Shown here: positions 16,346-23,662 of the stretch, one piece after another
Layout of the letters: each line of letters starts with the position of its first letter
Position numbering within the stretch: the first letter of the stretch is position 1
Program-made: the position numbers and the translations under genes
The notes under the pieces: model-generated
What the model was told of the DNA's origin: nothing
Database searches by the model: none
The model's input: only the letters and a program-made list of their open reading frames with translations
Assembly: GCA_044350425.1 (NCBI GenBank)
Contig: JBILHS010000077.1
Location: 1 to 28,430 of the forward strand
From: M3007 sp044350425
GTDB taxonomy: Bacteria; Bacteroidota; Bacteroidia; Chitinophagales; Saprospiraceae
Length of the DNA stretch: 28,430 nt
Reading direction: 5' to 3'

Positions 16346-16855
16346 TTATGCGTAATACTTATTCATTTTAATGAGCGCGTAAATCAAGCCCCCAATCCCA
16401 CATGTAAGAAGGGTCCACAACAAGCAATAGAGCCAGCCATTGCCTTCCCTGTTAGAAGCCAACCCTACAGCAAGCCAAGGGAAAACAAGAAGTGTCAGCA
16501 GGATATAAACGCCTTTATCAATTCCGGCATCGCCGGCACCACCAACAAGGCCATTGCCTGAGGTCATAGATGTAATGGATTTCTTCTCCATTTTTTGCAT
16601 CTTCTTTTTTGCGATCTTGAATCCGATTTTCTCCTTGAGGGTCAATTTACGTCCTGCAAGTTCTTCGGCCTGTTTAATGGCAAGTTCGCTGAGATCTACC
16701 GTAGACAGTTTGTTCAGCAGCGCTTTAGCCTGTTGGGCTTACTCTGGAGTGATCGTCACAGGTTCTTTGGTAACTTCTACATTTGCAACCGCAGAGAATG
16801 CATTGAATGCAAAAAGGCAGAAAGAGCGCGCGAGTAAAGATTTTCGTAAAGTCAT
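16346..16855 (-). pseudogene. Exported Pmp3/YqaE-like protein gene with an in-frame stop
   Basis: From ATG 16855 the frame reads a signal peptide ('MTLRKSLLARSFCLFAFNAF'), 'EVTKEPVTITPE', then TAA (16739-16741, codon 39). It continues in the same frame without interruption as 'AQQAKALLNKLSTVDLSELA', a basic helix 'KIGFKIAKKKMQKMEKKS', and a C-terminal hydrophobic hairpin 'ILLTLLVFPWLAVGLAS...LLWTLLTCGIGGLIYALIKM' resembling YqaE/Pmp3 (UPF0057). The full span is 169 codons. A single C-to-T change (CAA to TAA) would explain the stop, since Gln fits the context. Either it is a recent pseudogene, a sequencing error, or the 99-codon C-terminal part is made from the TTG at 16645 without a signal peptide. 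Confidence 0.75.
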
Positions 16856-17147
16856 AAGATTGGGTAAAGTTTTTGACGCCTACTTTCTTAAGGCGTTTCG
16901 GCTTTAGCTTCCTACTTTTTTAAGGATGTTCGGTCTTTCCCTTCGGATGCTAAGGTGCAGTAACGGAGGGCACACTTGTGCATGTTTTAACGAAAAATTA
17001 ATCAGAATTTCCGAGCCGGTTGAAAGCGGAAAAATGCTCCGCACTGTTTAAAGGATGCCTTTACAAAGTGGTATACACGCGGAGATCTAAAGGCAACCAA
17101 ATGATTCTTTTTTGCATCTTTGGGCTCTCACATTCACTACGCTACTG
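16856..17147. other. Divergent intergenic region with two 15-bp direct repeats
   Basis: No gene. CCTACTTTCTTAAGG (16879-16893) and CCTACTTTTTTAAGG (16911-16925) are direct repeats 32 bp apart, about three helical turns, upstream of the minus-strand Pmp3-like gene. The first is enclosed in an ACGCC/GGCGT hairpin. CATCTTTG (17115-17122) is one base off the TAnnTTTG box and could serve the plus-strand gene at 17148. Confidence 0.45.
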
Positions 17148-17645
17148 ATGAAAATTAAACGGTACTCATTTTTCTTCTTTTTGCTTCTATCGCAACTTTC
17201 AGCACCTGTAGTTTTGGGTGCAAAGCTTTGGAGTAGCACGGCCCCCGAAGGGTTTTCCAACCCTTTTCAGGATGACCTCCATCAGTTCGATGATCAAATG
17301 TGCGATTTGATGGCTCTGGAAGGCTTTGTCGAGCAAAGTAAGCTTACGCTTTCAGCATTGACCTCGGAGAAAAACCCACTCGCTGCTTGTGTTTTGCAGG
17401 ACAAGGATGTCAGTGAGTCCGTTTTCGGCAGCAGCGCGCCCGGCCATGAACGCTTGATGGAGATCCCGGGATTTCTCTGGGGTTTTTGTTGTTCGGTCGT
17501 TGGGATGTTCCTGGTCTATATTGCCATTGATGACCCTGAATCAAAGAAAAAAGAGGGTAGACAGGCCATTATGGGTTGCGCTGCAGGCACCTTGCTTTGG
17601 GTGGGACTTTATCTCTATTTAGTATTTTGGGTATCCTTCCAATAA
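17148..17645 (+). CDS. Small exported two-helix membrane protein, 'NPFQDDL' paralogue 2
   Basis: 165 residues from ATG 17148, where a signal peptide begins ('MKIKRYSFFFFLLLSQLSA'); a TTG-initiated extension to 17112 is unlikely. Like the protein at 15403 it has 'NPFQDDLHQFDDQM', a helical stretch, 'SSAPGHERLMEIPGFLWGFC' and two membrane segments separated by a charged loop 'DDPESKKKEGRQAIMGC'. The two are diverged paralogues on either side of the DUF2752 and Pmp3-like genes. Family not recognised; expected to be an inner-membrane protein with an exported N-terminal domain. Confidence 0.85.
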   Translation: MKIKRYSFFFFLLLSQLSAPVVLGAKLWSSTAPEGFSNPFQDDLHQFDDQMCDLMALEGFVEQSKLTLSALTSEKNPLAACVLQDKDVSESVFGSSAPGHERLMEIPGFLWGFCCSVVGMFLVYIAIDDPESKKKEGRQAIMGCAAGTLLWVGLYLYLVFWVSFQ

Positions 17646-17667
17646 GAGCAACCAGAAAAACAGAGGC

Positions 17668-17701
17668 TTTGAATGGGGCATTCGCATATTCACTACTTTT
17701 G
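17668..17701 (+). promoter_or_regulatory. Promoter giving a near-leaderless mRNA
   Basis: TTTG (17668-17671) and TACTTTTG (17694-17701) are 22 bp apart. The -7 box ends only 8 bases before the ATG at 17710, so initiation at the usual distance puts the 5' end at or within a few bases of the start codon. Confidence 0.5.
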
Positions 17702-17709
17702 CAACCACT

Positions 17710-18405
17710 ATGAGCAATCCAACCCGATTTGCCTTTTTGATGCTGTTGTTTTTGGGTACCCATACCCTACCGGCCCAGTCAGAATTTTTTCGATTCCGAT
17801 CCGACTTTTCAATTAAAGAGAAAGAAACGGGGAAAGATCAGGGGCGCCTGATTACCGGAACCCTGTTTTATGACAAAAACCTGCAAAAGACGGTTTACGA
17901 CATTCGCTTCCCCGAACCTGAACAATGGCTGGTGCGAGACACTTTCATGTACCGTATGAAAGCAGACACCTTGGTTTCTCAACAGATTGTGGCTCCGGTA
18001 GGCGAATTTTCTATTTTCAATATGATCCTGAGTCAGCAATTGAATGACTTCGGACTGGCCAAAGTGGGCTACACGCCCGTTGATGTCCGGCAAGATGGAA
18101 ATCAGGTCATTTCCCAATGGCTGCCGCCTGAACAACTGAAGGCTTACCTTGGCCCGGTTTCAATGTCGCTGGAGAACAAACGTTTGAACGCCGCAGCATT
18201 TTACGATCCGAATCAAAAACTGGTTTCAAAATTCTATTTTCAAGATTATACTTTGCAAAATGGTCTGGCTGTACCTGGTAAGATCTATCAGATATTTTAC
18301 CGTGAAGCCGGTGAGTTTGTCCGCATCATGACCCTCAAAAATATTCTTATCAATCAAGTGGATGAAAACAGCATTTACAATTTTGACATTCCTGCTGGCG
18401 GGTAA
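17710..18405 (+). CDS. Exported LolA-like protein
   Basis: 231 residues with a clear signal peptide ('FAFLMLLFLGTHTLPAQ'). The mature part is a run of beta strands ('RLITGTLFYDKNLQKTVYDIRFPEPEQWLVRDTFMYRM', 'GPVSMSLENKRLNAAAFYDPNQKLVSKFYFQDY') that looks like the half-barrel of LolA-type periplasmic lipoprotein carriers and related DUFs. That resemblance is in pattern only, so the functional call is tentative. It is first in a compact operon; its last 44 bp overlap the start of yidD, which points to translational coupling. Confidence 0.75.
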   Translation: MSNPTRFAFLMLLFLGTHTLPAQSEFFRFRSDFSIKEKETGKDQGRLITGTLFYDKNLQKTVYDIRFPEPEQWLVRDTFMYRMKADTLVSQQIVAPVGEFSIFNMILSQQLNDFGLAKVGYTPVDVRQDGNQVISQWLPPEQLKAYLGPVSMSLENKRLNAAAFYDPNQKLVSKFYFQDYTLQNGLAVPGKIYQIFYREAGEFVRIMTLKNILINQVDENSIYNFDIPAGG

Positions 18406-18793
18406 TCTTTTGGGACAAGAAGCTGTGCGCATGGTTCAAAGTGCTCCGGCAATGCGTAACGATGTTTCAATTCTGAAACAGGCTTTTGCAATCACTCCTA
18501 AAGTGCGGATATCGGAACAACATACGCTCAGTAAAAAAAACACCAATGAGCTTCAATGGGTACTTTCCGGGCTTTTTCTTGCTTACAAATCCTTCTTTTC
18601 TTCGCAAGACTACCAAAGTTGTAGTTTTCACCCTTCCTGCTCAGAATTTGGTCTGGAGGCTGTCAAAAAGCTCGGCGTCATCCGGGGCCTGATGTGCACC
18701 TGTGATCGACTTACCCGATGCAACGGATTCAGTCCTGATCAATATGAAATTGACATGGAACGACGGATACTTAAAGACCCGGTGAAATGGTAG
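18362..18793 (+). CDS. yidD: YidD-family membrane protein insertion factor
   Basis: 143 residues. The second half holds the YidD signature 'SCSFHPSCSEFGLEAVKKLGVIRGLMCTCDRLTRCNG' (Cys-rich, with a basic amphipathic helix). YidD assists YidC-dependent insertion of inner-membrane proteins and is normally about 70-100 residues and cytoplasmic. Here the first about 19 residues form a signal peptide ('AFTILTFLLAGNLLGQ') and a 55-residue spacer precedes the domain, implying export, which would be a different topology from E. coli YidD. It overlaps the LolA-like gene by 44 bp. Confidence 0.85.
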   Translation: MKTAFTILTFLLAGNLLGQEAVRMVQSAPAMRNDVSILKQAFAITPKVRISEQHTLSKKNTNELQWVLSGLFLAYKSFFSSQDYQSCSFHPSCSEFGLEAVKKLGVIRGLMCTCDRLTRCNGFSPDQYEIDMERRILKDPVKW

Positions 18794-18822
18794 GGACTCA
18801 ATTTTTTTCTGTTAAAAAACAA

Positions 18823-19653
18823 ATGAAGTTTTTCCTACCCATCCTCCTATTGCTGGCGCCGGGTTTTCTAAATGCGCAGGACATCTACGATTACGCCCAT
18901 TCCCGCGCCTATGCCCGCTATCTGTTGCAGTCGCGGCAATACCAATTGGCTGCAGAAGAATATGAACGTCTGATCTTTCTGCGTCCAGAAAACGATACCC
19001 TCCGTGCGGATCTGCTCCGCGTTTACCGTCAGGGAGATACGCCGAAATATGGTCTTGACAAGTGGGCCTCGTGGCAACAAACACCGCGCGCAAAATCCCC
19101 CCTGCTGTACGCAGAATATTCAAAGCTGCTGCTTCGGGGAGGCTTTCCCGGGGAAGCACGTACGCTGGCGGTCACTTCAGGGATGTTTGACAGTACACAG
19201 ATCCGGCGCACGGTCTTGTATACCAATATGCTGGAACAGAAGTGGCCGGAGGCAAGAAAATCCATCGAATCCATTCCAGCTTCAGAAAAAATATCCCGAC
19301 GCACGGATCTCGAAAAACTCATCCAACGCGGTGAAAATGAAAAAATGAAAAGTCCCTGGGTCGCAACGGCCCTGTCAGTGCCCTTACCAGGCATGGGCAA
19401 GGTTTATGCCGGCGAATGGAAAGATGGTCTGATCAGTATTTTATTCATAGGGATGAACACCTGGCAGGCTTACCGAAGGTTTGACCGGGAAGGGATCGAT
19501 ACTTTTTGGGGTTGGATCCACGGCGGTTTCGCGTTGGGGTTTTACACCGGGAATATTTACGGGGCCCATAAAGCCGTTCGGCGTCAAAACAAAAAGAAAC
19601 TCAACCGTTTGCAGCATGCCACAGAGGCTCTTGTTTTTCCTGTGCTGGATTAG
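18823..19653 (+). CDS. Exported TPR-like protein with C-terminal membrane segments
   Basis: 276 residues from ATG 18823 (signal peptide 'MKFFLPILLLLAPGFLNAQ'); an upstream in-frame ATG at 18787 would put 12 polar residues ahead of it. Residues 20-185 are helical repeats of TPR type ('YARYLLQSRQYQLAAEEYERLIFLRPENDTLRADLLRVYRQG'). The C-terminal part starts with 'SVPLPGMGKVYAGEWKDGLISILFIGMNTW' and has two hydrophobic helices. The same 'PG.G..YAG..K.G' motif occurs in the next gene, so the two are distant paralogues. It overlaps the next gene by 38 bp. Function unknown; context with yidD suggests a membrane or envelope role. Confidence 0.85.
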   Translation: MKFFLPILLLLAPGFLNAQDIYDYAHSRAYARYLLQSRQYQLAAEEYERLIFLRPENDTLRADLLRVYRQGDTPKYGLDKWASWQQTPRAKSPLLYAEYSKLLLRGGFPGEARTLAVTSGMFDSTQIRRTVLYTNMLEQKWPEARKSIESIPASEKISRRTDLEKLIQRGENEKMKSPWVATALSVPLPGMGKVYAGEWKDGLISILFIGMNTWQAYRRFDREGIDTFWGWIHGGFALGFYTGNIYGAHKAVRRQNKKKLNRLQHATEALVFPVLD

Positions 19654-20470
19654 CACGGTTTATATCCTTCCCGGGCAGACGGTCGAGGAAACCCTGCGGT
19701 TTGCGCAGGAACAAGTCAGCGCGGGCAACCCCAGCCTGGCCCTGAAAACGTACCAGCGGGTGCTCTACTTTGGCGGCGAACATCACAGGGAAGTCTGTCA
19801 ACGTCAGCTTGCGACGCTTTATGCTGCTCAGGGCGAATTGGAGCGCGCTGCTTTTTACTACGACCTGCTTTATCAAAGTGCCCAAACTGATAGTTTGCGC
19901 TATGATGCTTTGTTCAGCAAAACAGGTTTGCTGATGCTCCAAAATCAGTACAAAAAAGCATTGCTGGAGTTGCTTTCGCTGCCAAAAAATCTGCCGGAGC
20001 CCTGGATGAGCCGGAAGAGACTTTACTTAGGTGCAGCACATTTTGGAATACGGGAATTTGATCTGGCAAGGCAGGATCTTTTGCCGCTATTTGCGCCGGA
20101 AAACCAGGCTGGCAGGGCTGAGCTCGAACAATTAATGCACCAGGCGGAACGGATATCCCGGAAAAGCGCCAAAAAAGCGCGCAACCTGAGTATGGTCTTA
20201 CCCGGTGCGGGACAGTTTTATGCCGGAGATTATAAAAACGGTATCAACTCCTTACTAATCAATGCATTGCTCGGATATTGGCTTATTTCTGCAGGTATTT
20301 CCTTTACTTTTTTAGATGCTGCCGCGACGGTAAGCCCCTGGCTTTTTCGTTATTATGCCGGGGGGATGCGCCGAGCCGGGGAAATTTTAGAAAAGAAAAA
20401 GGAGGAGGGCCTGAGGAAGGTATTTGGGAAGGTTTTGGAGGAGTTGGGAAAGCCTGCCCGTTCAAACTGA
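19616..20470 (+). CDS. Exported TPR-like protein with C-terminal membrane segments, paralogue
   Basis: 284 residues from ATG 19616, which starts a signal peptide ('RLLFFLCWISTVYILPGQ'); the open frame reaches back to 19481 but that part overlaps the previous gene. Residues 20-190 are TPR-like helices ('ALKTYQRVLYFGGEHHREVCQRQLATLYAAQGELERAAFYYDLLY'). 'SMVLPGAGQFYAGDYKNGINSLLINALLGYWLISAG' begins a two-helix membrane part, and the C-terminus is basic ('EILEKKKEEGLRKVFGK'). Last gene of the LolA-like/yidD operon. Confidence 0.85.
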   Translation: MPQRLLFFLCWISTVYILPGQTVEETLRFAQEQVSAGNPSLALKTYQRVLYFGGEHHREVCQRQLATLYAAQGELERAAFYYDLLYQSAQTDSLRYDALFSKTGLLMLQNQYKKALLELLSLPKNLPEPWMSRKRLYLGAAHFGIREFDLARQDLLPLFAPENQAGRAELEQLMHQAERISRKSAKKARNLSMVLPGAGQFYAGDYKNGINSLLINALLGYWLISAGISFTFLDAAATVSPWLFRYYAGGMRRAGEILEKKKEEGLRKVFGKVLEELGKPARSN

Positions 20471-20506
20471 TGTAAAAATTTCATACTTGATCATTGCGTT
20501 GTACAC

Positions 20507-21073
20507 ATGAACAAACTCAACACACTAACCCTGCTTCTGCAGCATCGAACAGATTTTGCGGAAGAAAAGCTGTTCCTGGCGCAAACCATTGATTTTGTCG
20601 AACGAAACGATCACTTTTGGCAGCGAAGTACGCTGGAAGGTCATCTGACAGGATCGGCATGGGTGCTTACAGGGGATGGGGATGCGGCACTTTTGTTGCA
20701 TCATGCTAAACTGGATCGCTGGTTGCAGCCGGGTGGCCACGCAGATGAGACGGATGTTTCCCTGGCTGAAACAGCCCGGCGAGAGGCCATAGAAGAATGT
20801 GGAATTCAGGACTTGACCTTGCATGCTCCAGCTATTTTCGATCTGGATGTCCATGAAATCCCGGCAAGAGGCAATGAACCTGCACATTTTCACTATGATC
20901 TTCGGTTTCTTTTTTTTGTAGGAAAAGAAGCCGAAGTAACGCGTAATCTATTGGAGACCAAAGCTTTTGCCTGGGTAACGTTACCCGAACTTTGTGGAGA
21001 AACTACCCCGCAATCTATCCGCCGCATGGCACTGAAAACAGGGAAAGTTGAAAGGTATTCTGAAAGGTTTTAA
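20507..21073 (+). CDS. Nudix hydrolase
   Basis: 188 residues. The Nudix box is 'GGHADETDVSLAETARREAIEECGI', with the metal-binding REAIEE core and an N-terminal spacing one or two residues longer than the textbook GX5EX7REUXEEXGU. This matches the 'LQPGGHAD...REA.EE.G' subfamily. It hydrolyses a nucleoside-diphosphate-linked substrate that cannot be named from sequence. First of a row of plus-strand genes leading into the deoxynucleoside kinase, 70 bp downstream. Confidence 0.92.
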   Translation: MNKLNTLTLLLQHRTDFAEEKLFLAQTIDFVERNDHFWQRSTLEGHLTGSAWVLTGDGDAALLLHHAKLDRWLQPGGHADETDVSLAETARREAIEECGIQDLTLHAPAIFDLDVHEIPARGNEPAHFHYDLRFLFFVGKEAEVTRNLLETKAFAWVTLPELCGETTPQSIRRMALKTGKVERYSERF

Positions 21074-21143
21074 GGGTTTTCTACCTTCGCTCCTGTCTTT
21101 AGCCTATCCCCGGATAAACGAATCAACAAATCAATAAGCAAAA

Positions 21144-21794
21144 ATGGCCTCTGCATTGCCTTCTGAGAAAAAAACTGTGAAGTACATCGCCATCGCTGGT
21201 AATATCGGCGCAGGAAAAACAACCCTGACCGAAATGCTGGCCAAGAATTTTGGCTGGGATGTGCACTACGAAAACACAGAAAACAACCCTTACCTATCCG
21301 ATTTCTACCTGGATATGAAACGCTGGTCTTTCAACCTGCAGGTTTTTTTTCTGTCCAGTCGCTACCAACAGGTGTTGCGCATTTTGCAAGGCAATCGCAC
21401 CGTCATTCAGGACCGAACAATCTACGAAGATGCATTTATTTTTGCACCCAATCTGGCAGATATGGGGCTCATGGAGCGGCGGGATTTTGAGAACTATCTC
21501 ACCTTGTTTCAGTCCATTGTTTCGCAGGTGAAAGCACCTGACCTCCTCATTTACCTGAAAGCCAGTATCCCGACCCTGGTAGATCATATTCAAATGCGGG
21601 GACGTGATTATGAGGGCAGTATCAGTCTGGACTACCTCAAACGGCTCAATGACCGTTATGACAACTGGATCAATGGGTATAGAGAAGGTAAACTCCTGAT
21701 CATCAATGTAGATAACCTGGACTTCACCAGCAATAAAGAACACGCTGCAAAAGTGCTTGAAATGGTGCAGGCAGAGTTGCATGGGCTTTTTTAA
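21144..21794 (+). CDS. Deoxynucleoside kinase
   Basis: 216 residues. P-loop GNIGAGKTT at 19-27, 'YENTENNPYLSDFY' substrate-site helix, 'IQDRTIYEDAFIF' (the DR[ST] motif near residue 90) and the 'RGRDYE' lid region identify the dNK/dCK-dGK-like family. It phosphorylates deoxynucleosides for dNTP salvage in the cytoplasm. Base specificity (dA, dG or dC) is not clear. The preceding Nudix enzyme could act on the same nucleotide pool (inference). The SDR gene follows after 27 bp. Confidence 0.93.
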   Translation: MASALPSEKKTVKYIAIAGNIGAGKTTLTEMLAKNFGWDVHYENTENNPYLSDFYLDMKRWSFNLQVFFLSSRYQQVLRILQGNRTVIQDRTIYEDAFIFAPNLADMGLMERRDFENYLTLFQSIVSQVKAPDLLIYLKASIPTLVDHIQMRGRDYEGSISLDYLKRLNDRYDNWINGYREGKLLIINVDNLDFTSNKEHAAKVLEMVQAELHGLF

Positions 21795-21821
21795 TGACCC
21801 AAACCATACCAACCTAAACAA

Positions 21822-22532
21822 ATGACAAAAAAAATAACCATCATATCCGGAGCATCGCGTGGCATTGGTCGGGCAATTTCGCTCCGTCTGGCACATGAAG
21901 GGCACTTCGTCGTTGTGCTTGCACGTAATGCTGAAGAGATCGGAGAACTCGAGCACGAAATAGATGAGGCTGGTGGCAAGGCACTTTCCATCGTTTGCGA
22001 TATATCTGATGAGCAACAAGTGAATGCAGCCGTGGCCGAAGTGATACGCGATTTTAGGCGCATCGATTGTCTGATCAACAATGCAGGCATTGGCGTTTTC
22101 AAGTCTGCGGAGGAGATCACTTCGGAGGACTGGGATCGGGTCATGGACATCAATGTAAAAGGTTCGTTCCTGCTTACCCGGGCGGTGCTTCCGCACATGA
22201 AAGCGGCTGGCTCTGGTCATATTTTAGGCATAGCTTCAGATGTGTCGAAGCGCACCTTTGCATCAGGAAGTCTTTACACTGCAAGTAAATATGCACAGCA
22301 TGCTTTTTTTGAAAGCCTGCGGCGTGAAGTTCGTTCCTTGGGAATCAAGGTAAGCGTGGTATATCCGGGCTTAGTGGATACTTATTTCCATCAGGCGGAA
22401 CAAGGTGAGCCGCAACAGGCAAAGTTTCTTCACGCAGATGATATTGCCGCTGCGGTCTCCTATATTCTGCATGCACCTCCGCATGTTTTAGTGGATGAAC
22501 TCATGATCCACCCGATGAGCCAGGAATGGTGA
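21822..22532 (+). CDS. Short-chain dehydrogenase/reductase
   Basis: 236 residues with the classical SDR set: GASRGIG cofactor loop 10-16, NNAG near 86, catalytic Ser139 and Tyr152-x3-Lys156. 'ARNAEEIGELEHEI' after strand 2 suggests NADPH preference by the Arg. Closest in style to FabG-like or sepiapterin-reductase-like SDRs, but the substrate is not assignable. Start at 21822; no competing ATG. A large repeat hairpin follows the stop directly. Confidence 0.92.
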   Translation: MTKKITIISGASRGIGRAISLRLAHEGHFVVVLARNAEEIGELEHEIDEAGGKALSIVCDISDEQQVNAAVAEVIRDFRRIDCLINNAGIGVFKSAEEITSEDWDRVMDINVKGSFLLTRAVLPHMKAAGSGHILGIASDVSKRTFASGSLYTASKYAQHAFFESLRREVRSLGIKVSVVYPGLVDTYFHQAEQGEPQQAKFLHADDIAAAVSYILHAPPHVLVDELMIHPMSQEW

Positions 22533-22536
22533 CATT

Positions 22537-22697
22537 AATGTGGTCAATTTGTTGAATGTGGTCAATTTGGTCAATGTGGTTCACGTGGCTTGTTTGCTCA
22601 CATTGAGCACATTCATTAATTGCCCGCGTTCAACAAATTGACCACATTCTTCCAATTGACCACATTGACCACATTAAAATATTGACCACATTTATCA
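22537..22697. repeat. 9-bp-period array with a 20-bp inverted repeat
   Basis: From 22537 the sequence steps in 9s (AATGTGGTC, AATTTGTTG, AATGTGGTC, AATTTGGTC, AATGTGGTT, CACGTGGCT). From about 22629 the same units appear on the other strand (TTGACCACA four times). AATGTGGTCAATTTGTTGAA (22537-22556) and its exact complement (22629-22648) can form a 20-bp stem. The array ends at 22697, two bases before the GTG of the histidine kinase, with 17 bases identical to the unit in the secA leader. Confidence 0.9.
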
Positions 22698-22699
22698 TA

Positions 22700-23662
22700 G
22701 TGAAGCGACTACAGATCACCACACTTTCTCACTTTGTCATTGGCTACATGATCCTGGCCTTTGGGTGGTGGTCGTTTCATTTGTGGCAACAGAATGACCG
22801 TTTGCTGGAGCGTGAAAAGATGATCATTGCACTGCGGTATCCACAAGTTGGGATAGAAACCACCCAGGAGTACAACATCGCCCTAAAAGCCTGGGGCAGC
22901 GGCCGCCGAATGGTCATTGCTGAAGGGCTGTTTTTTATTGCTTGTCTGATTTGGGGACTTCGGGTCATCCGGCGCAGTGCAGCGCGGGAAGTTTCGCTGG
23001 CCCGGCAACGGCGCAATTTTATGCTGAGCATCACGCACGAACTTAAGTCACCGATCGCTTCCTTACGGCTGGTGTTGGAAACCCTGATTAAGCGCAATCT
23101 GAGTCCAGAACAGCGCAATCCACTCCTAGCCAATGGTTTGAAAGATGCAGACAGACTCCAGAATCTGGTAGAAAGCCTGCTGCTGGCCGCAAGGTTGGAA
23201 GACAACTGGCGTCCGATGCATGAACCGGTCCACTTCGACCTTATTGCGCGGGAAACTGCAGAAGGACTTCAGGTAAGATTTCCCGACGCCGATATCAGGC
23301 TGAATATTCCAGCAGGTCTTCCTCCGGTGCATGCTGATAAAATGGGGCTCACAGCCATCATACAGAATTTGTTAGAGAATGCGCTAAAATATTCACCCGA
23401 AAATGCTCCGGTCGAATTGACCGCTGAACAGGTTGGTAATAAATTCAGGTTTCGGGTGGCAGACCAGGGCCAGGGCATTCCGGATACAGAGAAAAAAGCC
23501 GTGTTCGACAAATTTTATCGGATGGGCAATGAAGAGACCCGCGATACTACAGGTACGGGTCTGGGACTTTATATCGTGAATCAAGTGTTGAAAGCCCATG
23601 ATGGAAGCATTCAAATCACGGATAACCTGCCCCATGGGACGGTTTTTACCATTGAAATATGA
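22700..23662 (+). CDS. Sensor histidine kinase
   Basis: 320 residues from GTG 22700; the frame also opens at TTG 22682 but those six codons are repeat DNA. Two membrane helices (about 10-30 and 72-92) flank a short periplasmic loop of about 40 residues, too small for a large sensor fold. Then come the HisKA helix with 'SITHELKSPIASLRL' (H113), N box 'NLLENALKYS', G1 'DQGQGIP', F box 'FDKFYRMGN' and G2 'GTGLGLYI'. A class I kinase of a two-component system; no response regulator is in the window. Its end overlaps prmC by ATGA, so the two are translationally coupled. Confidence 0.95.
   Translation: MKRLQITTLSHFVIGYMILAFGWWSFHLWQQNDRLLEREKMIIALRYPQVGIETTQEYNIALKAWGSGRRMVIAEGLFFIACLIWGLRVIRRSAAREVSLARQRRNFMLSITHELKSPIASLRLVLETLIKRNLSPEQRNPLLANGLKDADRLQNLVESLLLAARLEDNWRPMHEPVHFDLIARETAEGLQVRFPDADIRLNIPAGLPPVHADKMGLTAIIQNLLENALKYSPENAPVELTAEQVGNKFRFRVADQGQGIPDTEKKAVFDKFYRMGNEETRDTTGTGLGLYIVNQVLKAHDGSIQITDNLPHGTVFTIEI

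Noticed and set aside
19481..19615. Longer start for the last gene of the YidD operon
   Set aside because: The extension lies inside the preceding gene and removes the signal peptide from the N-terminus.
21294..22220. 308-codon open frame on the minus strand
   Set aside because: Antisense across the deoxynucleoside kinase and SDR genes, both of which have full catalytic motifs.
22537..22697. CRISPR array
   Set aside because: Units are 9 bp without unique spacers of constant length, units occur in both orientations, and no cas genes are present.
22682..22699. TTG start six codons upstream for the histidine kinase
   Set aside because: These codons are the same repeat unit found in the secA leader; the GTG at 22700 is the more natural start.
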